Of a stretch of 5,044 bases of DNA, positions 1-5,044 are shown piece by piece. Origin of the DNA: Methanoregulaceae archaeon (GTDB lineage Archaea; Halobacteriota; Methanomicrobia; Methanomicrobiales; Methanospirillaceae); NCBI GenBank assembly GCA_028679405.1, contig JAJRBP010000298.1:1-5044 (forward strand). Reading direction: 5' to 3'. A program made the position numbers and the translations under genes. Within the stretch, counting starts at the first letter, position 1. Every line of letters starts with the position of its first letter. The notes below the pieces were generated by a model. It searched no databases. It was not told where the DNA came from and saw nothing but the letters and a program-made list of their open reading frames with translations.

Positions 1-269
1 CGGACCTTCTCAATGCATACCAGGTCTTTTACTATTACTTCCGGGAGGAGCCGGAGGACCTCGAGAGGGAACTGCTCATGCTCCAGCCGGCGTCGGTACT
101 CACGCCCGGGATAATCCTTCGGGAGATAGATTACCTGACGATGGTCTTCCGGGTCGAAGGGGACGGGCCGGTGATAACCATCACCGGGGAAGACGAGGAT
201 GTGCTCGTGAATTACCGGGGAAAGGACGCGTACCGGCGCGGTGTTCAGTTCATCGACGAAAACCTCTGA
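1..269 (+). CDS. Hypothetical protein, C-terminal part (5' end outside window)
   Basis: The frame is open from position 3 to the TGA at 267-269, giving the last 88 or so residues of a protein that begins upstream. The visible part starts with an aromatic, acidic helix-like stretch (AYQVFYYYFREEPEDLERE). A predicted alpha/beta segment follows, containing LREIDYLTMVFRVEG and a strand-rich GPVITITGEDEDVLVNY, and it ends in FIDENL. An internal ATG at 78 would give only 63 residues, but the same frame continues coherently upstream, so 78 is unlikely to be the true start. There are no cysteines, membrane segments or catalytic motifs, and the fragment is acidic and probably cytosolic. I do not recognise the family and assign no function. 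The codon pattern (G/C in third positions) matches the other genes, which supports real coding. The stop codon lies inside the first copy of a direct repeat. Confidence 0.6.
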   Translation, partial: DLLNAYQVFYYYFREEPEDLERELLMLQPASVLTPGIILREIDYLTMVFRVEGDGPVITITGEDEDVLVNYRGKDAYRRGVQFIDENL

Positions 270-346
270 CCCCGCTGCAAGGGAACTTCGGGTTCGAACT
301 GTGCGACCGTCCCGGGGAAGCCCCTGTGACCCCGCTGCAAGGGAAC
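267..346. repeat. 20-bp perfect direct repeat, two copies 60 bp apart
   Basis: The same 20 bases (TGACCCCGCTGCAAGGGAAC) occur at 267-286 and 327-346. The match extends a few bases upstream with one mismatch (CCTCTGAC versus CCTGTGAC). The first copy begins with the stop codon of the upstream gene, and the second lies wholly in the intergenic region. Each copy contains a weak CCC...GGG inverted pair. The 40 bases between them show no obvious similarity to the repeat. Two copies are too few to call an array. Possible explanations are a tandem duplication of the gene's 3' end that has since diverged, or a pair of regulatory sites. Confidence 0.75.
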
Positions 347-437
347 CTCCCTTCACTTTCGCTACCGCTTTTCCGATCGGGTCGGCAGGGCCTCCGCAAA
401 ATCGCCTTCTCCACGGTCTGCGGGATCCTGGCTCCGT

Positions 438-442
438 AAAAA
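438..442 (-). terminator. Possible T-tract terminator of the UPF0280 gene
   Basis: Reading the minus strand, a TTTTT run follows about 22 bases after the UPF0280 stop codon, within the locally AT-rich AATTAAGGTTTTTAC. Archaeal transcription commonly ends at short T-runs without a stable hairpin. Five Ts is at the weak end, so this is a suggestion only. Confidence 0.3.
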
Positions 443-464
443 CCTTAATTTCTCTGACTTCCTC

Positions 465-1193
465 TCATCCGTTTCCAAGCAGCCTCCCGTATCCTGCCGT
501 GATCAACTCCTCGTCGACCTCTGCCCTGACAAGCCTTGGTACCGACCCCCACGAGCATGTCCATTCCCCGATAATCGCCAAAAGTCCGGTCACCCCCGCA
601 GGGTCCAGGCAGTCGAGGACCGACTGGTCGTCAGGCGTGATCCTGTTGCATACCGCGGTAGCCCACGCGTCTGCAAGCGCGACATCCGGTGAAAAGACCG
701 TCACGGCATCCGCGATTCCGAACGAGATCGATGGCCCGACCGTTGCAGACGACGTGCAGATACCGAGGATTTGCTCACATGGTGGCACTACGAACGCGAA
801 CCTGTCGCTGACCGGGGCATCTCCTGCGTGCAGCCCTACCCGGACTTCGCGGTCGGAGACGAGCGCGATGTCCCCGCCGTTATCGATCACCCCGAAGCGG
901 GCCCCTGCGCCAACCATTGCTTCCACACCCGCCCATGCTATCGCCCCCGCGACCGCGGCCATCGGCCCGACCCCCGCTGATTCCGCTGCCCCGGCCATCC
1001 GGAGCACGGTCTTTCCGCCTCTCTGCGGACGAAAAGGTTCGAAGGTCGCCTGGAAGAACGGCTCCCGGGCGATGGTCCTTTCCACGTCATGCCGTGCGGT
1101 GCGGAGCGCCTCGCACGCTGCATCGAGATGCTCCTGTCTTTCTGCAAGGATGGTCGCTATCGTCTCGCGGAGCTCGAAGTGATGCCTGATCAC
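465..1193 (-). CDS. UPF0280 (COG2122) family protein, MA1715-like, putative sulfide-assimilation factor
   Basis: This complete 242-residue protein belongs to UPF0280, an archaeal branch of the ApbE-like (flavin transferase) fold. Seen in the sequence: the typical N-terminus IRHHFELRETIATIL, a glycine/alanine-rich GVGPMAAVAGAIA at about 74-86, DNGGDIAL at about 104-111, GICTSSATVGPSISFG at about 144-159 with Cys146, and ADAWATA near 174-180. No signal peptide or membrane helix is evident, so it is probably cytosolic. Known for the family: the M. acetivorans member MA1715 has been reported to aid efficient sulfide assimilation and homocysteine formation; its chemistry is not settled. The start is GTG at 1191-1193; an in-frame TGA lies nine bases upstream, so no longer form is possible. 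No Shine-Dalgarno sequence sits at normal distance; a GGTGA lies about 20 bases upstream. The gene stands alone, divergent from the phosphoesterase gene. The COG1900/ferredoxin operon for the same pathway lies on the same strand upstream, beyond the phosphoesterase gene. Confidence 0.93.
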   Translation of the reverse strand: MIRHHFELRETIATILAERQEHLDAACEALRTARHDVERTIAREPFFQATFEPFRPQRGGKTVLRMAGAAESAGVGPMAAVAGAIAWAGVEAMVGAGARFGVIDNGGDIALVSDREVRVGLHAGDAPVSDRFAFVVPPCEQILGICTSSATVGPSISFGIADAVTVFSPDVALADAWATAVCNRITPDDQSVLDCLDPAGVTGLLAIIGEWTCSWGSVPRLVRAEVDEELITAGYGRLLGNG

Positions 1194-1299
1194 GGAATTT
1201 CACATAGATATGATCACCAGGGCGGGATATACGCACCGTCCTCTTCGTCAACGTGTCCGGACGGTACGCATCACGCCCCGATGACTCTTCTTCGTCAGG

Positions 1300-1306
1300 T
1301 TTTTAT
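1300..1306 (+). promoter_or_regulatory. Weak TATA-like element upstream of the 2H-metallophosphoesterase gene
   Basis: TTTTTAT within GGTTTTTATCAAC is the most AT-rich patch in the 175-bp divergent intergenic region. With the usual archaeal spacing of about 25 bases, transcription would begin near 1328-1332, leaving a leader of about 40 bases before the strong ribosome-binding site. There is no convincing BRE. No comparably good TATA element was found for the divergent UPF0280 gene. Confidence 0.3.
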
Positions 1307-1356
1307 CAACAACGGGTGAAGCGTCTGACATTGATTCCCTGTCGCCGCGGTTATTC

Positions 1357-1371
1357 AAGGAGGAGGCAATG
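1357..1371 (+). promoter_or_regulatory. Strong Shine-Dalgarno with ATG in the 'wrong' frame
   Basis: AAGGAGGAGG at 1357-1366 is followed by ATG at 1369-1371, with five bases between GGAGG (1359-1363) and the ATG. It is the best ribosome-binding site on the plus strand. The ATG reads frame 1 and meets TGA after 23 codons (at 1438-1440 or so), whereas the recognisable 2H domain reads the next frame. It is very probably the authentic start of the phosphoesterase gene, with a one-base change (or two in the opposite sense) shortly afterwards, between about 1372 and 1400. Confidence 0.6.
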
Positions 1372-2890
1372 GCGGGCCGGTGCCGTGCTGCAGGACCGGT
1401 ACCTGCTGATGGTCCGGCTCCGGGACTGGAAGACTGACCGGATGATTTCGGTTCTCTCCCGGATATACGAGAGCCCGTACAGCGTACCCCCCTTCCCGCA
1501 TGTCACATTGTACGGCATGTTCACCCTCCGGTCCGGGAAATCCGAGGCTTCGATCCGGACTGCAATAGAATCGAGCAGCAGGGACCTGGACGCGATTCGG
1601 TTCCCCTTGTCCGGGTGGACCACGCTCAGGGGGAGGAGGGGGAGGGTAATTGCCCATTGTGTAAACCCGTCGGACGAACTCATCTCCTGTTACCGGACGT
1701 TGTATGAGACGCTTACCCCTTCCATCGCTACCAGGAGCTGGATCGATGCCACATACGGCACCAGGAAATTTCATATCACCACCGGGTACGGTTTGCGATC
1801 CACCATCTCGGAAGAGATCCTCTCCCGCCTCTGCAGCGGGACAATGGGTGAGGTTCTCCCGGGAGCCGGACATCCCCCTTCACCTGGACCTCGCGAATGT
1901 CAGGGGGGGGATTTGCAGACGACTGAAGAGCCCGATCCATGGGGAGATCCGCGACCTGCCGGACCTCCAGGATGCGGGAGAAAGGACCTGTTCATGCCCG
2001 AAGAGACCGATCTCTACGGCCTTCGCATCGCCCTGATCAGGAACGGAAAGATTACCTCCGAGTTCGACCTGCCTTCGCAGCAATGGCTCGATCGGCCTGA
2101 CGTGTACCGGAAGGAGCGGTGGGCGGAGACTCTCACGGCTTTCCGGCATCGCCACGGGTTCGAGCTTTCGTCGCCGCTCAGCCCTGAGAGCCCGGAGATC
2201 TATCTGATCTCCGACCTTCATCTCGGACACGCCAACATCATACGGTACTGCAGGCGCCCGTTCACTGATGCCAGGGAGATGGACCGGGTCCTCGTCTCGA
2301 ACTGGAATTACACGGTCGGACCATCAGACAAGGTTTTCTTCCTCGGGGACCTCCGGTACGGCCCGGAAGCACGGCCTGCAGCCGAGTATCTCGCAATGCT
2401 TCAAGGAAATATTACCCTGGTCCGGGGAAACCATGACCTTGATCTGCATGATTCACTCGACGAGCTCATAGTGGAATGCAGGGGGATCTCCTTCCGGCTT
2501 GTCCACGACCCGGCCGGCGTTTCCCGCGAGGGGGGAGAAGGGCCGGTTCACGACCCGTCAGGAACAAACCGCAACCGGGACAAATATGTGATCCACGACC
2601 CATCAGAAATAAACCGTAACGGGGACAAAAGACCGATCCACGACCCCGCCGGAACTACCCGCAACGGGGGCGAGTGGCTGATCCATGGCCATGCCCATAA
2701 CAACGACCTTGCCCGGTACCCGTTTATCAATTATGACCAAAGGACGGTCAACATCTCCGCCGAGGTGATCGGTTACCGGCCCGTATCGATCGGGACGATC
2801 GTCCGCTGTATAAAATCAGGCGGTCCGGAGCCCCTCAGGCTGCTCGAGCGGAGACCAGGGAGCGCGGTCAGGGCTCGCCCAGCTGGCTGA
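1369..2890 (+). CDS. 2H phosphoesterase–calcineurin-like metallophosphoesterase fusion, frame-disrupted
   Basis: The N-terminal part is a 2H (2'-5' RNA ligase/cyclic phosphodiesterase-like) domain. Strand YLLMVRL (from 1400) is followed by HVT in PHVTLYG (1499-1507) and HIT in FHITTGYG (1772-1780), the two paired H-x-T motifs. The C-terminal part is a metallophosphoesterase: DLH (2213-2221), GDL (2345-2353), GNHD (2426-2437), an HDP histidine (from 2504) and GHAHN (2687-2701). These are the expected metal ligands of a two-metal site. Such domains act on cyclic or phosphate-terminated nucleotides or RNA ends; the actual substrate is unknown. Frame problems: the SD-backed ATG at 1369 is out of frame with the 2H domain. 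From about 1850 to 1980 the plausible protein (RFSREPDIPLHLDLANVR, then SPIHGEIRDLPDLQ) lies in the +1 frame, after which the original frame resumes. One frame nevertheless stays open from 1253 to 2890, so a continuous product is possible (GTG 1385 or TTG 1331 as starts). The metallophosphoesterase could also start alone at ATG 1994, preceded by AAAGGA. This is a decaying gene, a compensated frameshift, or sequence error. The last 23 bases overlap the ferredoxin gene. Confidence 0.75.
2501..2680 (+). repeat. Four tandem in-frame 45-bp repeats within the metallophosphoesterase domain
   Basis: Units at 2501-2545, 2546-2590, 2591-2635 and 2636-2680 each encode 15 residues of the pattern [VI]-HDP-[AS]-x-x-x-R-x-x-x-x-x-x-x: VHDPAGVSREGGEGP, VHDPSGTNRNRDKYV, IHDPSEINRNGDKRP and IHDPAGTTRNGGEWL. 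The block lies directly before IHGHAHN. Copies 2-4 share R-N-[RG]. The copies have diverged at many third positions, so the expansion is not brand new. Homologues, as I recall them, carry one HDP(A) segment here. The repeat therefore multiplies the segment holding a probable metal-binding histidine. Confidence 0.88.
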
Positions 2891-3260
2891 GCGCCCCATG
2901 CGGGCATGCAGTGATGCATCTCCCGCAGAGGACGCAGCGGCCCTGGTGAATGCTGAGTTTCCAGTCACCGTCGAGGTAGAATACCTCCTGCGGACATATG
3001 CTGACGCAGGCCCCGCAGTCGACGCACTCGCTTTCGTCGATGGAGATCTCGCGGTCGAGGAGGCGGACGGTCGCTCCCAGGTTTGCCATCTTCTCCCTGA
3101 CGATCTGGCACATGTCATCAGGGATGTCGATCAGCGCTTCACCTTCCGATGAATCGATCAGGGCCCTTTCCACGTTGATGAGGACACCCGTATCCTTTAC
3201 TACCTGGGCGATGATCGGTTTTCTCCCGGCTTTTTTCGAGAACGTCACGAGCAGTTTCAT
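2868..3260 (-). CDS. NIL-domain 2x[4Fe-4S] ferredoxin, L-aspartate-semialdehyde sulfurtransferase iron-sulfur subunit (MA1822-like)
   Basis: A 130-residue protein. An N-terminal NIL domain (about residues 1-72, MKLLVTFSKKAG to VRLLDREIS) is followed by two classic 4Fe-4S motifs, C-VD-C-GA-C-VSI-CP at about 79-89 and C-VL-C-GR-C-ITA-CP at about 109-119. All eight cysteines are present. Known for the family: the M. acetivorans homologue MA1822 works with the COG1900 protein MA1821 in making homocysteine from aspartate semialdehyde and sulfide, supplying electrons. Start choice: ATG at 3258-3260 overlaps the stop of the upstream gene (ATGA) and sits six bases after GGGAGGTG. The alternative GTG at 3267-3269, which would add three residues, lies inside that ribosome-binding site and is unlikely. 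It is translationally coupled to the sulfurtransferase gene. Its 3' end overlaps the converging phosphoesterase gene by 23 bases. Confidence 0.95.
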   Translation of the reverse strand: MKLLVTFSKKAGRKPIIAQVVKDTGVLINVERALIDSSEGEALIDIPDDMCQIVREKMANLGATVRLLDREISIDESECVDCGACVSICPQEVFYLDGDWKLSIHQGRCVLCGRCITACPHGALSQLGEP

Positions 3261-4765
3261 TTCAGCCACCTCCCTCCGAACAGTTTCCCAAGGTTCATCG
3301 CCGTGAGCATTGCAATGACGTGGTTTTCCATGTCGACCACGGGCAGGGCGCTGATGTTGTACCTCTCGAGTTTCTGGACGGCAATATCCACGGCCTCGTC
3401 CGGGGTCGTTGTCACGACGTGACGCTTCATGATATCCCGGACTTTCGATCCCTTCGAGGGGTTCACGACTGCCTTGGAGATATCGTAGGTGGTCACGATG
3501 CCGACCAGTTTACCCTCGTCTCCGATCACCGGCAGGTGATTGGTCTCACCCTTCAGGAGACGCGCCGCGGCTTCCCTGATCAACTCGTCCTGGCCGATCG
3601 TCACCACTTTCTTGTCCATGATGTCGAGTACCCGCGGGGTGCGGGCCGTCTCGTGCATCGGCCTGGCCACCCGTGAGGGGTCGATCGGCCTGGTCGGGGC
3701 AGCCATCAGCATCTCTCCCCGCACCACCCACTCCTTCAGTGCCACGGCGACCGCTTTTGCCCGCCGGTAACTGGAGAGGGATGATGTCCGCACATCCTCG
3801 CCCGAGAGCTCTATCGTACCACTCCTGAGCTCTGCATAAGTGGTCTTCCGGAGCGAGGGGCGGCTCCTCTGCGGGATCCCATAGTCCATTATGTCGACCT
3901 CGATATCCTCATCCCTGACCGCCGTCGATCTCACCACCCCGATATCGACGACCGGGAGGGGTATCCCGACCCCTACGTAGAGCGTGACCCCGTAGCCGTG
4001 CATCGTCGCGGCACGCACGAACCCGGGGTCCATTCCCTTCATGTCACCGGTAACCATCAGGGTCCCGAAACCTCCCCCCGGAGAGTGCTGGGTCCCTTCG
4101 CCGATTACCATCCCCTTCCCGCCTCCGAGAAAGATCGGGACGCCTCCTCCGATTACCCTGAATTTCGGGTCGTTGGAGATCGGGTTTAATGTTCCGGCTC
4201 CCGAGTAGGTAATGTTCCCGAACGACGGGAGGAGCGTTCCCATGTACGTGTGCAGCAGCCGGTCCGAGGAGTTGGTTGCCGCGTTGTACCGCTGGTACGC
4301 ATTTCTCGGGTTGCACATCACCGCCTGGTTCAGGTCCTCGAGAAGCAGTTCCGTGGCGATCGTACGCCGGGGATAGCAATCGGTTCCCTTGGACATCGCA
4401 CGGAGCTCGATCGACCGGCCTGACACGAACTCCTCGATCACGTGAGCGCCACCGTACTCCTCGCCCTGCGTATCCGACTGCTGGGTCGCACCGATGTACG
4501 CATCGACCGCCGCGATCCCGCCATATGCCTCGACATCATTGAGCCAGACGCGCTCCATCCTGATCGGCGGCTCTGCATGGCCGAAGTTCAGGAAAGCTCC
4601 GGACGAACACATCGCCCCGAACGTGCCGGTGGTGACCACGTCGACCTCTGCAAGGGCCCCTTCTTCCCCAAGCTCCGCGACGATCGCCGGCATCTGGTCG
4701 GCAGTGACCACGTGTGCATTCCCGTCCCGGATCCGTTCGTTGATGAGGGCGATGGACTTCTCCAT
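3257..4765 (-). CDS. COG1900 (DUF39 + two CBS domains) L-aspartate-semialdehyde sulfurtransferase, homocysteine biosynthesis (MA1821-like)
   Basis: A 502-residue cytosolic enzyme. Known for the family: with its ferredoxin it converts L-aspartate semialdehyde and sulfide to L-homocysteine, and persulfide on a conserved cysteine has been shown for MA1821. Seen here: the DUF39 domain (about 1-355) with VDVVTTGTFGAMCSSGAF (Cys53), GTDCYPRR (Cys130), NPRNAYQRYNAATN, YSGAGTLNP and a glycine-rich GEGTQHSPGGGFGT. Two CBS domains follow, at about 378-433 (RVLDIMDKKVVTI to GIVTTYDISKAV) and 440-495 (KVRDIMKRHVVTT to AMLTAMNLGKLF). CBS pairs usually bind adenine nucleotides, so allosteric control is plausible. 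An extra cysteine (Cys151, in VMCNPRNAY) may be less conserved. Start: ATG 4765 gives MEKSIALINERI, matching how I recall relatives beginning; ATG 4786 adds seven residues (MEKYSRC) and cannot be excluded. The gene is first in an operon with the ferredoxin and divergent from the Nif3-like gene. Confidence 0.95.
   Translation of the reverse strand: MEKSIALINERIRDGNAHVVTADQMPAIVAELGEEGALAEVDVVTTGTFGAMCSSGAFLNFGHAEPPIRMERVWLNDVEAYGGIAAVDAYIGATQQSDTQGEEYGGAHVIEEFVSGRSIELRAMSKGTDCYPRRTIATELLLEDLNQAVMCNPRNAYQRYNAATNSSDRLLHTYMGTLLPSFGNITYSGAGTLNPISNDPKFRVIGGGVPIFLGGGKGMVIGEGTQHSPGGGFGTLMVTGDMKGMDPGFVRAATMHGYGVTLYVGVGIPLPVVDIGVVRSTAVRDEDIEVDIMDYGIPQRSRPSLRKTTYAELRSGTIELSGEDVRTSSLSSYRRAKAVAVALKEWVVRGEMLMAAPTRPIDPSRVARPMHETARTPRVLDIMDKKVVTIGQDELIREAAARLLKGETNHLPVIGDEGKLVGIVTTYDISKAVVNPSKGSKVRDIMKRHVVTTTPDEAVDIAVQKLERYNISALPVVDMENHVIAMLTAMNLGKLFGGRWLK
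3266..3277 (-). promoter_or_regulatory. Shine-Dalgarno of the ferredoxin gene, inside the sulfurtransferase 3' end
   Basis: The minus strand reads GGAGGGAGGTGG here, followed by CTGAA and the ATG at 3260. The GGAGGTG core has ideal six-base spacing. This decides the start: ATG 3260 rather than GTG 3269. It also encodes the sulfurtransferase C-terminus (GGRWLK), so translation of the two genes is probably coupled. Confidence 0.8.
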
Positions 4766-4787
4766 ACACCTAGAGTACTTCTCCATG

Positions 4788-4797
4788 CATATTATAC
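4788..4797 (-). promoter_or_regulatory. Candidate TATA element for the sulfurtransferase-ferredoxin operon
   Basis: The minus strand reads GTATAATATG, directly upstream of the first ATG (4786). If it is the TATA box, transcription starts near 4767 and the mRNA would be nearly leaderless for the ATG at 4765, excluding the longer protein. The alternative is the TATATA at 4828-4833 read on the minus strand (TTATATAG), giving a start near 4804 and a short leader for either ATG. The sequence alone does not decide. Confidence 0.35.
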
Positions 4798-4827
4798 GTA
4801 CCGTTTATTACCAGCAGTAATCAATTC

Positions 4828-4834
4828 TATATAA
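4828..4834 (+). promoter_or_regulatory. TATA box of the Nif3-like gene, possibly bidirectional
   Basis: TATATAA is centred about 26 bases upstream of the ATG at 4857, the normal TATA-to-start distance in archaea. Transcription would thus begin at or within a base or two of the start codon, giving a leaderless mRNA. Consistent with this, there is no good Shine-Dalgarno at normal spacing. The TATATA core is symmetric and could also serve the divergent sulfurtransferase operon. Confidence 0.55.
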
Positions 4835-4856
4835 GGAAATCCTGCCATTGGGATGT

Positions 4857-5044
4857 ATGGACCTGGCCGATATCATCGCGGAACTTGAGAGGATCGCACC
4901 GCCCGATCAGGCGGAGGAGTACGATACCGGAAGGATAGGGCTGATCGTCGAGGGGAAATCAGGTATCGCAACGGTCTGTTGTGCCCTGGACGCCACGCCC
5001 CGGGTGATCGGAGAGGCTGTACAGGCCGGGGCAGACCTTCTTGT
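4857..5044 (+). CDS. Nif3-like dinuclear metal-centre protein (GTP cyclohydrolase 1 type 2 homologue), N-terminal part
   Basis: The frame is open from ATG 4857 to the window end, showing the first 62-63 residues. The pattern is that of the Nif3/YbgI (DUF34) family: an N-terminal helix DLADIIAELERIAPP, then AEEYDTGRIGLIVEG (equivalent to the AEEWDNVGL segment of bacterial members), strand TVCCALDATPRVIGEAV, and GADLLV. In the family this last part leads into the THHP-type histidines that bind two metals; those lie beyond the window. The biochemical role of Nif3-like proteins is poorly defined, and the GTP cyclohydrolase label is a homology name only. The overlapping ATG at 4853 is in another frame and stops after 11 codons. 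It is transcribed divergently from the homocysteine operon, with 91 bases between the two starts. Confidence 0.9.
   Translation, partial: MDLADIIAELERIAPPDQAEEYDTGRIGLIVEGKSGIATVCCALDATPRVIGEAVQAGADLL

Noticed and set aside
288..318. GGTTCGAACT resembling a tRNA T-arm
   Set aside because: No acceptor stem, D-arm or anticodon arm can be placed around it, so it is a chance match.
267..346. CRISPR-like repeat-spacer-repeat
   Set aside because: There are only two copies, the repeat is short, the first overlaps a coding end, and there are no cas genes or further repeats in the window.
241..1182. A 313-codon open frame on the plus strand
   Set aside because: It lies antisense to the well-recognised UPF0280 gene. 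Its translation is rich in Ser, Thr, Ala and Pro with no family features, as expected of a shadow frame in GC-rich DNA.
1903..1910. Run of eight Gs as a programmed slippage site
   Set aside because: The protein-like frame is the same on both sides of the run, so the frame changes lie elsewhere (near 1850 and 1980). The run may still be error-prone in sequencing.
1704..2036. A separate 110-codon gene in the +1 frame
   Set aside because: Only the middle part (about 1850-1980) looks protein-like; the first part is a shadow of the 2H domain and the end a shadow of the metallophosphoesterase start. It is treated as the displaced frame of the fusion gene.
2548..2730. A 60-codon minus-strand frame with repeated sequence
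   Set aside because: It is the antisense reading of the 45-bp repeats; its repeated pattern follows from the plus-strand gene.
2809..2815. TATAAAA as a promoter on the plus strand
   Set aside because: It is inside the coding end of the phosphoesterase gene with no plus-strand gene following until 4857.

Overview
The window looks like chromosomal DNA of a methanogenic euryarchaeon, most likely a high-GC member of Methanomicrobiales (Methanoculleus/Methanofollis-like). The evidence is a set of archaeal families typical of methanogens: a UPF0280/COG2122 protein, a COG1900 (DUF39 + CBS) protein with its NIL-domain ferredoxin, and a Nif3-like protein. AT-rich TATA-type elements also lie in front of otherwise GC-rich genes. 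The assignment rests on my recognition of the families, not on a search.

Layout, left to right: (1) 1-269, + strand, the 3' end of an unrecognised small protein. (2) 270-464, an intergenic stretch with a 20-bp direct repeat at 60-bp spacing and a possible T-tract terminator for the next gene. (3) 465-1193, - strand, a complete UPF0280 protein, the family of Methanosarcina acetivorans MA1715, implicated in sulfide assimilation. (4) 1194-1368, a divergent intergenic region. (5) about 1369-2890, + strand, a fusion of a 2H phosphoesterase (two HxT motifs) and a calcineurin-like metallophosphoesterase. Its reading frame is disturbed near the start and again in the linker, and it carries four in-frame 45-bp repeats next to the active site. 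(6) 2868-3260 and 3257-4765, - strand, a tightly overlapping two-gene operon: the COG1900 L-aspartate-semialdehyde sulfurtransferase followed by its NIL/2x[4Fe-4S] ferredoxin. (7) 4766-4856, a divergent promoter region. (8) 4857-5044, + strand, the 5' end of a Nif3-like dinuclear-metal protein.

Functionally, the COG1900 protein and its ferredoxin make homocysteine directly from aspartate semialdehyde and sulfide, the methanogen route to methionine-level sulfur. The UPF0280 protein 1.7 kb away belongs to the third family genetically tied to the same sulfide assimilation. The 2H-metallophosphoesterase between them has no evident role in sulfur metabolism; its domains suggest nucleotide or RNA-end chemistry. 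It is the odd element of the window: frame-disrupted, repeat-expanded, and overlapping the ferredoxin gene tail to tail.

I do not see a wholly new multi-gene system here. The most unusual signals are the repeat expansion that multiplies a putative metal-ligand motif, the frame changes in the same gene, and the physical clustering of the three sulfide-assimilation families.
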